A stretch of DNA of 64,000 nucleotides from CAZAYY01 sp964489525 (GCA_964489525.1 CAZAYY010000010.1:62001-126000), one strand, 5' to 3'; numbered from the stretch's first letter, positions 40,521-51,532 are shown. The notes: generated from the letters alone by a model not told the origin. Numbers and translations: made by a program.

Positions 40521-41408
40521 TTAGCGGCTGTTCCAGTCGGGCTTGGTCAGGGCGTAACAACGCAGGTCGCGGTATTTGCCCATCGAATAACCATAGGCAC
40601 GGCGCACGCCTTCGTCCAAAAAACCCAGGCGGCGCACCACACCCGATTCCAACTCGGCCTCTGGTTCCAGCAGCACTTCCACCCGGTAAACCGGGGCAAG
40701 CGGCTCGAGGTTGAAGAGGTAATCCAGGATGGTCGTCAGCGCCTCATCCACCAGTCCCTGGCGCATCTGTTCGGGCGAACTGGAAAAACTGAGCTGGGCG
40801 CTGTGAGCTTCGGGTCTGCCCAGGATGGCAGCCACTTTGCCAGCAGATTCGTCGGGCCGGTCGCGGCGCACAATCCGCCAGGCCAAGGTGCGGCGGCGGA
40901 CGTTGCCCCCATCATGCGGGTCTGTGTTGCGGTCTTCTTGCAGCGCCAGGCGGCCAGTTCCCAGGACCGGAAAAGGGGTTGCGCTCAGCGCCCCGGTGCC
41001 CCGGCGAGTTTCATATAATTCCACCAGCACGCCATAAGCCGCAGAAGGATGGATAAAGGCCATGCGCGCCCCCCCGGCGCCAATGGTAGGGGTTTCGTTA
41101 ATCAGGCGGATATTGAGGGCTTTCAAACGAGCCAGCACAGCATCCAGGCTGCGCACTTCCAAACACAGGTGATGAATGCCTGGCCCGCGTTTTTCGAGGT
41201 ATTTGGCAATTCCAGAAGTGGTGGTGGTTGGCTTCACCAGTTCCACTTCGCTGTCGCCCGTAGGCAGAAAGGCCACAATGGATTCCTGGGACGACACCTC
41301 TTCCACATGGGTCAGCTCGAGGCCAAGCGCGTCGCGCCAGAAGCCGAGGGCCGCATCCAGGTCGTCCACTACAATGGCAACATGGTTAATTTTTTCAACA
41401 GCAGGCAT
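40521..41408 (-). CDS. methylmalonyl-CoA epimerase fused to a GNAT-like domain
   Basis: The 295-residue protein has two parts. Residues 1-135 are a methylmalonyl-CoA epimerase of the VOC fold: KINHVAIVVDD, GIHHLCLEV and VLVELYE supply the metal-binding His, His and Glu. The enzyme interconverts (S)- and (R)-methylmalonyl-CoA. Residues about 150-295 are absent from normal epimerases. Their end (VYRVEVLLEPEAELESGVVRRLGFLDEGVRRAYGY) resembles the C-terminal half of RimJ-type GNAT acetyltransferases. The gene is 19 bases downstream of the mutase gene, in one operon. Confidence 0.85.
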   Translation of the reverse strand: MPAVEKINHVAIVVDDLDAALGFWRDALGLELTHVEEVSSQESIVAFLPTGDSEVELVKPTTTTSGIAKYLEKRGPGIHHLCLEVRSLDAVLARLKALNIRLINETPTIGAGGARMAFIHPSAAYGVLVELYETRRGTGALSATPFPVLGTGRLALQEDRNTDPHDGGNVRRRTLAWRIVRRDRPDESAGKVAAILGRPEAHSAQLSFSSSPEQMRQGLVDEALTTILDYLFNLEPLAPVYRVEVLLEPEAELESGVVRRLGFLDEGVRRAYGYSMGKYRDLRCYALTKPDWNSR

Positions 41409-41427
41409 GGTTCACCTCCAAACACAG

Positions 41428-43080
41428 TCAGAGCAGTTGGGGCGGTTCGTATTCGCCCCAAACCTGGCGCAAGGTGTGGCAAATTTCGCCCAGGGTCACC
41501 TGGTTTTCCACGCAGTGAATCATCAGTGGAACCAGGTTTTCAGAACCCTGGGCTGCCTGGGCCAGGTTGGCGCGCAGGTCGGCCACTTTGGGGTTGTCGC
41601 GGCGGGTGCGCAAGTCTGCCAGGCGGGCTTGTTGGGCCTGTTCAATGGCCGGGTCTACTTTAAGCTGGTCGAGCTGGAGGGTTTCCTGGGTTTGGAATGC
41701 GTTCACCCCAACCACAATCTGCTCCCCTGCCTCCAGGCCGCGCTGGTAGCGGTAGGCGGCTTCCTGGATTTGGTTTTGAATAAAACCCTGCTCCAAAGCT
41801 GCCAGGGCGCCGCCTTGGGCGTCAATTTCGGCAATCAAGGCTTCGGCGCGGGCTTCAATTTCGTCGGTTAGCTGCTCCACCAGGTACGACCCGGCCAGGG
41901 GGTCCACGGTGTCGGCCACTCCCGACTCGTTGGCGATAATCTGCTGGGTGCGCAGCGCCACTCGAACGGCGCTTTCGGTGGGCAGCCAGAGGGCTTCATC
42001 CATCGAATTGGTGTGCAGCGACTGCGTGCCGCCCATCACGGCAGCCAGAGCCTGCAGCGCCACCCGCACCACGTTGTTCTCCGGCTGTTGGGCGGTCAGG
42101 GTGGAGCCGCCGGTTTGGGTGTGAAAGCGCAGCTTGAGCGAGTTGGGGTTTTGGGCTTTGAAACGATCCTTCATAATGCGCGCCCAAAGCCGCCGGGCTG
42201 CCCGGAACTTGGCCACTTCTTCCAAAAAGTGGTTGTGGGCATTGAAGAAGAACGAAAGCTGGTCGGCAAAGCTGTCCACATCCAGGCCGGCCTCTATGGC
42301 CGCCTGGACATAGGCAATGCCGTTGGCCAGGGTGAAGCCCACTTCCTGCACGGCCGTGGAACCCGCTTCGCGAATGTGGTAGCCGGAGATGCTGATGGTG
42401 TTCCAGTGCGGCACCTCCGCCCGGCAGTATTTAAACAGGTCGGTAATCAGGCGCATGGAAGGGGCGGGCGGGAAGATGTAGGTACCCCGGGCAATATATT
42501 CTTTCAGGATATCGTTCTGCACGGTGCCGCGTAGTTTTTCGGGGGCCACACCCTGGCGTTTGCCTACTGCCACGTACATGGCCAGCAGAATGGTGGCCGG
42601 GGCGTTGATGGTCATACTGGTGGAAACCCGGTCGAGCGGAATGCCGCGAAAGAGGGTTTCCATATCTTCCAGGGATGAAATCGAAACGCCCACTTTACCC
42701 ACTTCGCCCAATGCCAGTGGGTCGTCGGCATCGTAGCCAATTTGGGTGGGCAGGTCAAAGGCCACCGAAAGACCGCTTTGCCCCTGGGCCAGCAGGTAGT
42801 GGTAGCGCTGGTTGGACTCTTCCGCGGAAGCATAGCCGGCGTACTGGCGCATGGTCCAGAAGCGCCCGCGGTACATGGTGGGCTGGACGCCGCGGGTGAA
42901 GGGGTATTCCCCTGGGTAGCCTAATTTTTCCGGGTAGGGTTCGGCCTCCGGAGGGAAAGCCACCCGCGGCATTTCAATGCCGGAAGAGGTTTCAAATTTT
43001 GGTTTGCGTTCAGGGAATTTTTTAAGCGAGGGATGAAGGGTTTCCTTCTCCCAGTTTTCTTTTGCACCTGGTGTGGACAT
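41428..43080 (-). CDS. methylmalonyl-CoA mutase, large (catalytic) subunit without B12 domain
   Basis: A 550-residue TIM-barrel subunit. Characteristic blocks are TMRQYAGYASAEESNQRYHYLLAQGQSGLSVAFDLPTQ, GTVQNDILKEY and SISGYHIREAG. The Tyr of RQYAGY and the Arg of IARGTYIFPP match residues typical of methylmalonyl- rather than isobutyryl-CoA mutases. The cobalamin-binding domain is not fused and must be supplied by a separate small subunit, not in the window. The enzyme links propionyl-CoA and succinyl-CoA. It is co-transcribed with the epimerase fusion gene. Confidence 0.92.
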   Translation of the reverse strand: MSTPGAKENWEKETLHPSLKKFPERKPKFETSSGIEMPRVAFPPEAEPYPEKLGYPGEYPFTRGVQPTMYRGRFWTMRQYAGYASAEESNQRYHYLLAQGQSGLSVAFDLPTQIGYDADDPLALGEVGKVGVSISSLEDMETLFRGIPLDRVSTSMTINAPATILLAMYVAVGKRQGVAPEKLRGTVQNDILKEYIARGTYIFPPAPSMRLITDLFKYCRAEVPHWNTISISGYHIREAGSTAVQEVGFTLANGIAYVQAAIEAGLDVDSFADQLSFFFNAHNHFLEEVAKFRAARRLWARIMKDRFKAQNPNSLKLRFHTQTGGSTLTAQQPENNVVRVALQALAAVMGGTQSLHTNSMDEALWLPTESAVRVALRTQQIIANESGVADTVDPLAGSYLVEQLTDEIEARAEALIAEIDAQGGALAALEQGFIQNQIQEAAYRYQRGLEAGEQIVVGVNAFQTQETLQLDQLKVDPAIEQAQQARLADLRTRRDNPKVADLRANLAQAAQGSENLVPLMIHCVENQVTLGEICHTLRQVWGEYEPPQLL

Positions 43081-43837
43081 AATACCTGCCTTTTCGGTGT
43101 AATGGATCGTTGTGTTCGCCCAGGCGAACCATTTTCCATAATTTAGTATACCCCAACCGGAAATTTCCGGGCTGGCTGAAAAATGGGAGCATGCAAAAGA
43201 TGTTGGTTCCTGTTAAATGGGGTTCGATAATGCCATGCCTAGGGCCTTGGCGCTCTGGTTGGGCGGCGTTCTATGATCATGCCGCCCCGCTGGGGGGCAG
43301 GGCTAAAGCCGTGACGACAAAGGAGGAGACACAGGAAGTGACCGAGATATTTATGAAAAAAACTCAGTGGCTTTCTGAATTTTTTCTCTATGGTTCTCGG
43401 TGTAAACCAAATCACAATGCCCTTTTGGTTCGGAAACGGGAGATTGCTTCGCTTCGCTCGCAACGACATCCCCGGTAACGGCATCCCTGTCATTTCGCTG
43501 CGAAGGTGTAGGGGCGCAGGGGTAGATTTTTTTCCCCTGGTGGTCGCCAACCTATCCCTGAGCTCCTACACGAATGGAGACACCCAAGGTACGGATTCCC
43601 TCGGGCATCCCCACAAAATTAGGTGTTTGACAGCTTTTATTAACCTGGGTATAATGAAGGTGCGGTCAATAGATTCGCAAAGTATTCCGCGTGCTTGCCA
43701 GTTTGTCACCATCAGGAGCAATAACGGCCAAATATTTTTTGTTGCAGCTTGTCCCCCTGGAAATTCAAACGGCAGCGCGTTCTTACTGCCGATTTTTATT
43801 TTAAAACCAGGAAACAACAATCTATGGAGGTTTTTTT
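43081..43837 (+). promoter_or_regulatory. 757-base gene-free region: REP-like palindrome, infA promoter and leader
   Basis: Three elements are visible. A palindrome TTGCTTCGCTTCGCTCGCAA (43444-43463) is of the dispersed REP type. A perfect promoter, TTGACA (43627-43632), 17 bases, TATAAT (43650-43655), directs transcription towards infA. The resulting leader of about 175 bases contains CGGCAG (43770-43775) pairing with CTGCCG (43786-43791) followed by ATTTTTATTTT, which looks like an attenuator. GGAGG precedes the infA ATG. The part 43081-43440 contains nothing I can name. Confidence 0.75.
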
Positions 43838-44089
43838 ATGACAAAAGAAGATGATAAGCTGCTGCTCGAGGGGATGATTATCGAAGCCCTACCCGCCACC
43901 CAATTCAAGGTTAAGCTGGATAACGGGCACGAAGTGTTGGCTTACCTTTCTGGCAAAATGCGCAAGCATTATATTCGCATCCTGCTGGGCGACCGGGTTC
44001 GCCTGGAAATTTCGCCCTACGACCTGACCCGCGGCAGAATTGTATACCGGCATAAAAAAGTCGGCAGCAAGCTGGTCGAAGAAGCGTAA
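43838..44089 (+). CDS. infA: translation initiation factor IF-1
   Basis: An 83-residue S1/OB-fold protein, about ten residues longer than the Escherichia coli form. The family blocks are LLEGMIIEALPATQFKVKLDNGHEVLAYLSGKMRKHYIRILLGDRV and the strand YDLTRGRIVYRHK. It binds the A site of the small ribosomal subunit during initiation. It stands alone rather than in the ribosomal-protein cluster, and is followed by a terminator. The very strong promoter suits a gene of high expression. Confidence 0.93.
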   Translation: MTKEDDKLLLEGMIIEALPATQFKVKLDNGHEVLAYLSGKMRKHYIRILLGDRVRLEISPYDLTRGRIVYRHKKVGSKLVEEA

Positions 44090-44140
44090 ATCGAACCCTC
44101 CCATTTCCTGGTTTTTAATGTTCTCTGTTTTTTTATATTT

Positions 44141-44174
44141 AAATCCCCGGCTGAATGGTTCGGGGATTTTTTAA
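44141..44174 (+). terminator. rho-independent terminator after infA
   Basis: AAATCCCCG (44141-44149) pairs with CGGGGATTT (44161-44169), then the T-run continues to 44172. The loop is 11 bases. Confidence 0.82.
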
Positions 44175-44178
44175 TTAA

Positions 44179-44904
44179 ATGCCTCCGATGATCCTGCAAG
44201 AACTTGCCCAAGAAGCCGCCGACCTGGCAGGCCTGGCCCTGAAGCCGGAACAGGTAGATCGGTTGGAAATCTATGCCCGTTTGCTGTTGGATTGGAACCA
44301 ACGCATCAACCTGACGGCCATTCGCAGCCCTGAAGAAGTGCGGATAAAGCATTTTTTGGATTCGCTGAGCTGTGTGCTGGCTTTTGGGGGCGCTCCACAA
44401 GGCAGCCTGGTGGATGTGGGCACCGGGGCAGGTTTTCCAGGCCTGGCGCTCAAGATTGTTTTCCCTAAACTGCGCCTGGCGCTGGTGGAATCCGTGGGCA
44501 AGAAGCTGGCTTTTTGCGCTGAAGTGGTGAGCGAGTTGGGTTTGGAGCAGGTCAGCCTGGTGAACGCCCGGGCTGAAGATGCAGGGCGTATGCCCGAACA
44601 CCGCGAACAGTACGATTGGGTGTTGGCGCGCGCCGTAGCAGAAATGCCTGTGCTGGCAGAATATCTCCTGCCTTTCGTGCGCGTGGGGGGTTGGATGGTG
44701 GCGCAAAAGGGCGAAAGCGGCCCGCAAGAACTGGCGCGGGCCAAAAGGGCGATTACGCTGCTTGGGGGTCGGGCGGAGCAGAGCATCCCGATCCAGCTGC
44801 CTGGAATTGTAGGGGAACGCTGGCTGATTCGGGTGAAAAAAATTGCGCCGTGCCCGGCGGCTTACCCGCGGCGAGCCGGGTTACCTGCCCAAAAACCACT
44901 TTAG
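44179..44904 (+). CDS. rsmG: 16S rRNA (guanine527-N7)-methyltransferase
   Basis: The 241-residue product has the RsmG layout: helical N-terminus with LLDWNQRINLTAIRSPEEV, the AdoMet loop VDVGTGAGFPGLALKI, and DWVLARAVAEM. RsmG methylates N7 of G527 in the 530 loop of 16S rRNA. The gene starts just 4 bases after the infA terminator T-run and has no obvious ribosome site; ATG 44188 is an alternative. The C-terminal extension (PCPAAYPRRAGLPAQ) is not conserved. Confidence 0.92.
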   Translation: MPPMILQELAQEAADLAGLALKPEQVDRLEIYARLLLDWNQRINLTAIRSPEEVRIKHFLDSLSCVLAFGGAPQGSLVDVGTGAGFPGLALKIVFPKLRLALVESVGKKLAFCAEVVSELGLEQVSLVNARAEDAGRMPEHREQYDWVLARAVAEMPVLAEYLLPFVRVGGWMVAQKGESGPQELARAKRAITLLGGRAEQSIPIQLPGIVGERWLIRVKKIAPCPAAYPRRAGLPAQKPL

Positions 44905-45023
44905 GTAAACCGCCGAATGTATCGTAAATAACATCGCATTGAAAACGGCGGTTTACTCCAGGGTTGCGCCACTTTAAGCATGTTTTTACGAATCAGACTT
45001 TTGGCGAAACCCCTGACTTCCCG

Positions 45024-45488
45024 TTAAATATCAAAATGCTCCGCCTCATGCCAGTGGGCGTTGGCGGCAATGATTAAGTGAACCGGGCGTTCGCCAAACC
45101 ATTCCTGGGGTAAATCGCCCTGGATGAAGGCCTCGTCCAGCGCTTCTACCAGCGCTACCAGCGCCTTGAAGGCGGCATCAAACTCTTCCAAAACTTCCGG
45201 CAAAGGGCGGTGCTGATTTTCGGCATACACCTGGGCGTTGAAAACATCCACATCTGCGTCGGTGTGCAGCGGCGGCATATCCGGCGTTTTGCCTGAACGC
45301 GCCGCTTCGAGCCGCAGGATGGTAAAGCGCTGCCAGGCTGCCAGGTGGGCAAGCAAATCTTTAAGGGTCCAACCGTTGTCCAGCTCCGGGTTCAAAAAAT
45401 CAGCTGGCTGCAGTGCGCTGAGCTGTTCCTTGACGGCCTGGCGCGAGGTGCGCATGGCTTCGAGCAGTTCTTTTTTTGTTGGGGCCAT
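45024..45488 (-). CDS. ClbS/DfsB-type four-helix-bundle (DinB-like) protein
   Basis: A protein of 154 residues, MAPTKKELLEAM at the start, NGWTLKDLLAHLAAWQ in the middle and AHWHEAEHF at the end, the features of the ClbS/DfsB/DUF1706 group of DinB-like helical bundles. His residues in AHLAAW and HWHEAEH could bind a metal. In the founding member the family protects against colibactin; the general role is unclear. It ends before the carboxylase gene on the same strand, with only 11 bases between its start and that gene's stop. Confidence 0.75.
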   Translation of the reverse strand: MAPTKKELLEAMRTSRQAVKEQLSALQPADFLNPELDNGWTLKDLLAHLAAWQRFTILRLEAARSGKTPDMPPLHTDADVDVFNAQVYAENQHRPLPEVLEEFDAAFKALVALVEALDEAFIQGDLPQEWFGERPVHLIIAANAHWHEAEHFDI

Positions 45489-45499
45489 ATTCCTCCAAA

Positions 45500-47110
<1,611 letters not shown>

Positions 47111-47182
47111 GCCAGGATTTTAACATAGTTATTGGGCATGCGCCTTCTATTCATAACATCGCGGGGGTATTACCGGATATGT

Positions 47183-47339
47183 CGCTGCGCTGTGACCCGC
47201 CCCTACCGGAGGACTATGGACGCCCACGGCATGCCGTAGGGGCAGGTCGCCATGCGGCGGAGGAGGTTTAGGTAAACCTTGCCCATTGCGGCGAAGGGAT
47301 TGCCGATCTCACCCGCAGACCTGCCCTTGCCCGTGACCA
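47183..47339. repeat. 157-bp direct repeat, copy 1
   Basis: Differs from copy 2 (241 bases downstream) by only a few substitutions (for example ACTATGG against ACTTTGG, and CCCGCAG against CCCACAG). It contains the inverted pair CCCCTACCGG and CCGTAGGGG. Confidence 0.85.
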
Positions 47340-47423
47340 CATTTCCCCACCGGGACGGGCGGGTCTGCGGGTGGGCGGGCGGAGTTTTGACGGATAGGGC
47401 TGCCCTGGTTTGGCATTGGCCTC

Positions 47424-47580
47424 CGCTGCGCTGTGACCCGCCCCTACCGGAGGACTTTGGACGCCCACGGCATGCCGTAGGGGCAGGTCGCCATGCGGCG
47501 GAGGGGGTTTAAGTAAACCTTGCCCATTGCGGCGAAGGGATTGCCGATCTCACCCACAGACCTGCCCTTGGTAAAAGGCC
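47424..47580. repeat. 157-bp direct repeat, copy 2
   Basis: Second copy of the repeat at 47183. Immediately after it the sequence GGCCCCTCCGGCTGCGCCG continues in a way seen also near 13300, so mobile intergenic elements of this type are scattered over the genome. Confidence 0.85.
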
Positions 47581-47713
47581 CCTCCGGCTGCGCCGGTTGG
47601 ACGAAAGTTGGGGATTGCGATTTACCAACCAACTTTATCAGGTTTTTTGCGTATATACTGAAGGGAGAATCTGTGTTTACAGCAACACTTGCAATCAGTC
47701 ATTGGAGGAACGG

Positions 47714-48010
47714 ATGAACTGGAAACACTTTTTTATTCAACTGGCTTTCAACAGCATCATTACCATCGCCCTGGCTTCCCTGGGATTGGGTGTGTTTTTC
47801 TTCATCCTGGCCGGGCAGGAAGGATTGGTAAACGGGCTGACCTGGGGGCTGATTTTGGGGATCATGAGCATTCCCTTCACGGCCATGGTCATTATGACGA
47901 AATACTGGGAAGGTTATTCTACCCGCTATGGCGCCTGGTGGATTAAAAAAGAAACGGAAGGGGAAAACCCTTCCGTTGATGAGAAAGCAGATAAGTGGCC
48001 TCGATCTTAA
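47714..48010 (+). CDS. small membrane protein of unknown function
   Basis: A 98-residue protein with two hydrophobic helices (SIITIALASLGLGVFFFIL and GLTWGLILGIMSIPFTAMVI) and a charged C-terminal tail. The ATG at 47714 has GGAGG 5 bases upstream; the longer frame from 47597 is not supported. No family is recognised. Convergent with the next gene, 6 bases apart. Confidence 0.65.
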   Translation: MNWKHFFIQLAFNSIITIALASLGLGVFFFILAGQEGLVNGLTWGLILGIMSIPFTAMVIMTKYWEGYSTRYGAWWIKKETEGENPSVDEKADKWPRS

Positions 48011-48016
48011 TGCCGG

Positions 48017-51000
48017 TTATTGGGTAAGCAAGGGGATATAAACCCGGGTTACCGGCACTGTGGTCAGGGCGTAATCGGTGAAGTGGTCAATTTGGATGGT
48101 GATGGTATTGGCCTCGGAATCTACCACATAGCTGGAGGGGAAGGTCCAGCGATTTGTTGTGGTTGAAAAATAAGCCGGTTTCAGCCATAGTTCCGAAATT
48201 CCATTGAGCGCCGCCTCATGATATTGGAAAGTGATGACCACATCCTGGTTAAAGTTGGCTTCAATGGGCTGGCCGCTGGCATCCGAGGCCAGGAAAGCAT
48301 AGCCATATTCGAAAACTGTGGCATGCTGCTGCTGGGGCAGGCCGGCCAGGGGCACAATCCGCAGGGTGACCAGGCCTTCGGCTGGCATTGCACCGGCTGG
48401 AATATAGATGGATGTACCATCGGCCAGCAAAATGCGCTGCGGTTCGGCGGCGTCGAACGTGACCACACGTGGGGCTGGTTTAAATTGAGGGCCAGACAAA
48501 ACCAGGTCTACCGGATGAGTGATCCCCGACTGGGTTTCGACATCGCTGCGGGCGATCCAGTAATACTGGTTGGTTTCAAAGATGGCCCGGACATGCCAGA
48601 TTGTGCTGCCAGAAACATCCAGGTTGAAGGTTCCGGCTGCGCTGCCGCCTTCCGGCGCAGGCTCCACCGGGAAAAGGCCCTGTACATACCCACCGTCATC
48701 CGACCAGGCGGTTACCCATACCATGCCGCCAGTTTGGGTAGGTGTAACCAGTAAACTGCCTTCAACAGCGGCATCGGGTAAGCGGAACTGGAGCTGGTGT
48801 AACTGGGCAAACTGAGTGGGCAGTGGCGCATAAACCTCGATTTCAACCGGGTTCAACCAGGCCGGGTCCCCTCCGGCAGCGCCCAGGCGGTACAGACCAT
48901 GGGGCACCGGCAAACTGAAGGTACCATCGCTGCGAGTGCGGGTATGGAACCAGGTTTCTTTCAACGCAGGGTCCACCCCGCGAACCACAACGGCCGCACC
49001 CGGAAGGGGGTCGCCATTGGGGTCAAGCACAACACCCTGCAGGCTTGAATCTTTCCTGGCAACCGGCAAATTCACCAGCTGGACTTCGTCATCCTCCACA
49101 GCGGTGATCAGCGGCCCCCCCAGGCGGGTATACAACCGCTCATCAATGCGATAGTTGAGCAGCCACAACCCCCCAGCAACCTGCAGCCGGTAGGCGCCTG
49201 TGGCCGGGTTAATCGGCCCTGCAGCCCAATTTTCGCCAGACGAAGCGTAAACCACGCCATTGACACCCGTAACTGGCTCGCCTGGCGCTCGAAAATCGCG
49301 CAATGCGCCGCTGATCAGGGCAGTTTTAGGCGTCACCAGCAGGGTAACTGTCGTGGTTTCACCCGCCTGAACCGAAACCTGGCCTTCTTCAGTGGACATA
49401 TACGGGCTGCCTGCGGGCAAATAGGCGAACACTGAATACGAACCGCCTGGGACGAAGATATCGAAAACGCCCTCCACAATCGGTGCACCATTGACGATGC
49501 CGCCATCGCGCGGGGCATCGGGGGATGACAGGGCGGAAGCCCAACCGCTCGCCTCACTGGCCGGGCTGCCAGAATCCACATTCACCAAAACGCCATGAAT
49601 CCGGGCGCTGGCAGTTTGCAGCTCAAAATTGACCTCCCCCACAACCTCCCCGGCGGCCAGGGTAACCACTGCACTGTCTCCCTGGTACAGGTATGGTTGA
49701 GACGGGGCCGGGGCTGGCAAAACGTGCCACTCACCGGCAGAAACCGCCAGGGCAAATTCCCCACCCGCTCCGCTCAGGGTACGCAGCGTTCCGGGAATGC
49801 CTGGCCGCCAGGCAGTGAGGGGAACACCCGCCAGGGGCAAGCCGGCATCGCTGGTCAACGTGCCTGTGATGACCGCGTCGCGGGGCAGCAAGGCGATAGT
49901 TCCCAGGTCCAGTTCCTCACCGGGCGCAAGCAGCACCTCCGGTAAAGCAGGGGGCAGGTACGCATCGGAAAAAATTCGCAAGACAAATTTATACGCTCCG
50001 TTAGGAATTTCAATTTCAAACGAGCCGTCGGCAGGGTCGGCCAAAACCTGGCGGCCCACACCTTCGCCATTGTGCAGCCCAACCGTCACCGTAAAAGGCG
50101 GGGTCGAGCCATCGGGCAGCGTAACTGTGCCCTGCAGGCTGGCATCTGCTACCAGGACGTTGAAATCGAGGGTGGATTGTTCCGGCAAACTGGTGTTCTG
50201 GAAATAAACCAGGGTGGGCGGATTGGGATAAACCCATTCAACGGGCAGCGTGTCCGAATACGGGCGCACCGTCACTGCCCACAACCCTGGGCCAAGATTC
50301 ATCAAATATGCCCCATTCACATCGGTCAGGGCGGTTTGCAGCCCCGGGCGATTCACCTGGCGAGCCACGACCTGGGCATGAAAAACAGGTTGGGTGGGTT
50401 CGGTTTGGGCTGTCACCACACCCGACAGGCCTTTGGCCGGAGCCAGGAATTTGAGCACATAGGGCGAATCCGAATTGGGCAGCGCAATAGTTTGAGGATC
50501 AGGCGCTACCAACCCACTGTTTACATCCGGGGGCAAAATCGTCACCTGGTAATCCCCGGCAGGCAAGCCGCCAACAGCCCAATTTCCCCCCAGGCCCGTT
50601 ATCACCGACTGCATCTGGCCGGCGGCATTGGCAAACACCACCCTGGCGCCGGGCACAGGCAGGTTGAAGCTGCTGAGCACTACACCCCAGGCATCTGCCG
50701 GGCGCAGCGCCAGGTCAATCACCTGGGGCACAGCAGGGCTGGTTTCGGTGATGGTAATCACCGTGGGAAGTGAGCGCCAGAAGGGCTCCACGCCAATCGG
50801 GGCGGCTTGCAGCCGGTAGCTGCCAACAGGAAGCCCCCCAACGGCAAATTGCCCCTTCAAGGCCGTGATTTTCTGGAAAATTTGCCCGTCCGGAAGCCAG
50901 ACGCCCACCTCTGCCAGGGTTGGGTTGACTTCCGGGTCTTCTACGGTGCCAGTGACCTGGGGCATGGTCAGGTTCAGGCTGCCCGCATCGGCAGCACTGT

Positions 51001-51358
51001 TCGCCACCAACACCTGCACAGGCAGCGATTGGGTCAGGCCGCTGGCTTCAGGCGGCACTGCTTTCACCACATACAGCCCATTGGCCACCGGGCCAAGGCT
51101 GAAAGCGCCCGTGTTCAGGTCGGGAAAAGCCAGGCCGCGCACCTCGGTAACCGTCGGGTCAAACAACCGGACGACTGTCCCCACAGGCAGGGGGTAGCCA
51201 TCCGGAGCATCCACCACGCCTAATACCTGCCCGCCGTTTAAAGCGCTGGTTTCGGCAGCAGCGGTATCTACAAAACTTTGCCCCAACAGCAAAAGAGCAG
51301 ACCCACCAAAAAGCAGCAACAAAGGAAATATAAAGGCCAGCAACTTGAATGTTTTCAT
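48017..51358 (-). CDS. giant secreted protein with carboxypeptidase-regulatory-like repeats
   Basis: The 1113-residue product begins with a signal peptide (FKLLAFIFPLLLLFGGSALLLLG). At least eight beta-sandwich units follow, of the type GxVxxPDGxPLxGAxVxxxxxG (for example LQGVVLDPNGDPLPGAAVVVRG), matching carboxypeptidase regulatory/CnaB-like folds. Near the C-terminus TSIYIPAGAMPAEGLVTLRIVPL resembles a ZU5-like module. It is probably a cell-surface adhesion or structural protein. Start at 51358: GGAGG lies 8 bases upstream. Upstream in-frame ATG (51445) has no ribosome site. Confidence 0.82.
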   Translation of the reverse strand: MKTFKLLAFIFPLLLLFGGSALLLLGQSFVDTAAAETSALNGGQVLGVVDAPDGYPLPVGTVVRLFDPTVTEVRGLAFPDLNTGAFSLGPVANGLYVVKAVPPEASGLTQSLPVQVLVANSAADAGSLNLTMPQVTGTVEDPEVNPTLAEVGVWLPDGQIFQKITALKGQFAVGGLPVGSYRLQAAPIGVEPFWRSLPTVITITETSPAVPQVIDLALRPADAWGVVLSSFNLPVPGARVVFANAAGQMQSVITGLGGNWAVGGLPAGDYQVTILPPDVNSGLVAPDPQTIALPNSDSPYVLKFLAPAKGLSGVVTAQTEPTQPVFHAQVVARQVNRPGLQTALTDVNGAYLMNLGPGLWAVTVRPYSDTLPVEWVYPNPPTLVYFQNTSLPEQSTLDFNVLVADASLQGTVTLPDGSTPPFTVTVGLHNGEGVGRQVLADPADGSFEIEIPNGAYKFVLRIFSDAYLPPALPEVLLAPGEELDLGTIALLPRDAVITGTLTSDAGLPLAGVPLTAWRPGIPGTLRTLSGAGGEFALAVSAGEWHVLPAPAPSQPYLYQGDSAVVTLAAGEVVGEVNFELQTASARIHGVLVNVDSGSPASEASGWASALSSPDAPRDGGIVNGAPIVEGVFDIFVPGGSYSVFAYLPAGSPYMSTEEGQVSVQAGETTTVTLLVTPKTALISGALRDFRAPGEPVTGVNGVVYASSGENWAAGPINPATGAYRLQVAGGLWLLNYRIDERLYTRLGGPLITAVEDDEVQLVNLPVARKDSSLQGVVLDPNGDPLPGAAVVVRGVDPALKETWFHTRTRSDGTFSLPVPHGLYRLGAAGGDPAWLNPVEIEVYAPLPTQFAQLHQLQFRLPDAAVEGSLLVTPTQTGGMVWVTAWSDDGGYVQGLFPVEPAPEGGSAAGTFNLDVSGSTIWHVRAIFETNQYYWIARSDVETQSGITHPVDLVLSGPQFKPAPRVVTFDAAEPQRILLADGTSIYIPAGAMPAEGLVTLRIVPLAGLPQQQHATVFEYGYAFLASDASGQPIEANFNQDVVITFQYHEAALNGISELWLKPAYFSTTTNRWTFPSSYVVDSEANTITIQIDHFTDYALTTVPVTRVYIPLLTQ

Positions 51359-51532
51359 ATGAAAATCCTCCAAAAAAGGGGGTGGGCTGGCTGGAGGAGC
51401 GATCCATGCCAGCCCACCTGGCAAACTTGCGTGTTCAACAACCATTTGCAGTTTAATCGCCAGGTGTCAACACCATGTTGCGGGTGTGTAAAAATTCGGT
51501 AAATTATTCGCAGCCGCTCCAAATAATAAGTT

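Larger units (their letters stand above)
47111..47713. other. gene-free region with a duplicated segment
   Basis: The 603 bases contain two copies of a 157-base direct repeat (47183-47339 and 47424-47580), each with a CCCCTACCGG/CCGTAGGGG palindrome. The 3' end is the promoter region of the gene at 47714. Long open frames through the repeats are accidental. Confidence 0.75.

Noticed and set aside
43239..43550. 103-codon minus-strand frame in the region before infA
   Set aside because: Its MSLRAKRSNL piece is the familiar translation of a REP-type palindrome, not a gene.
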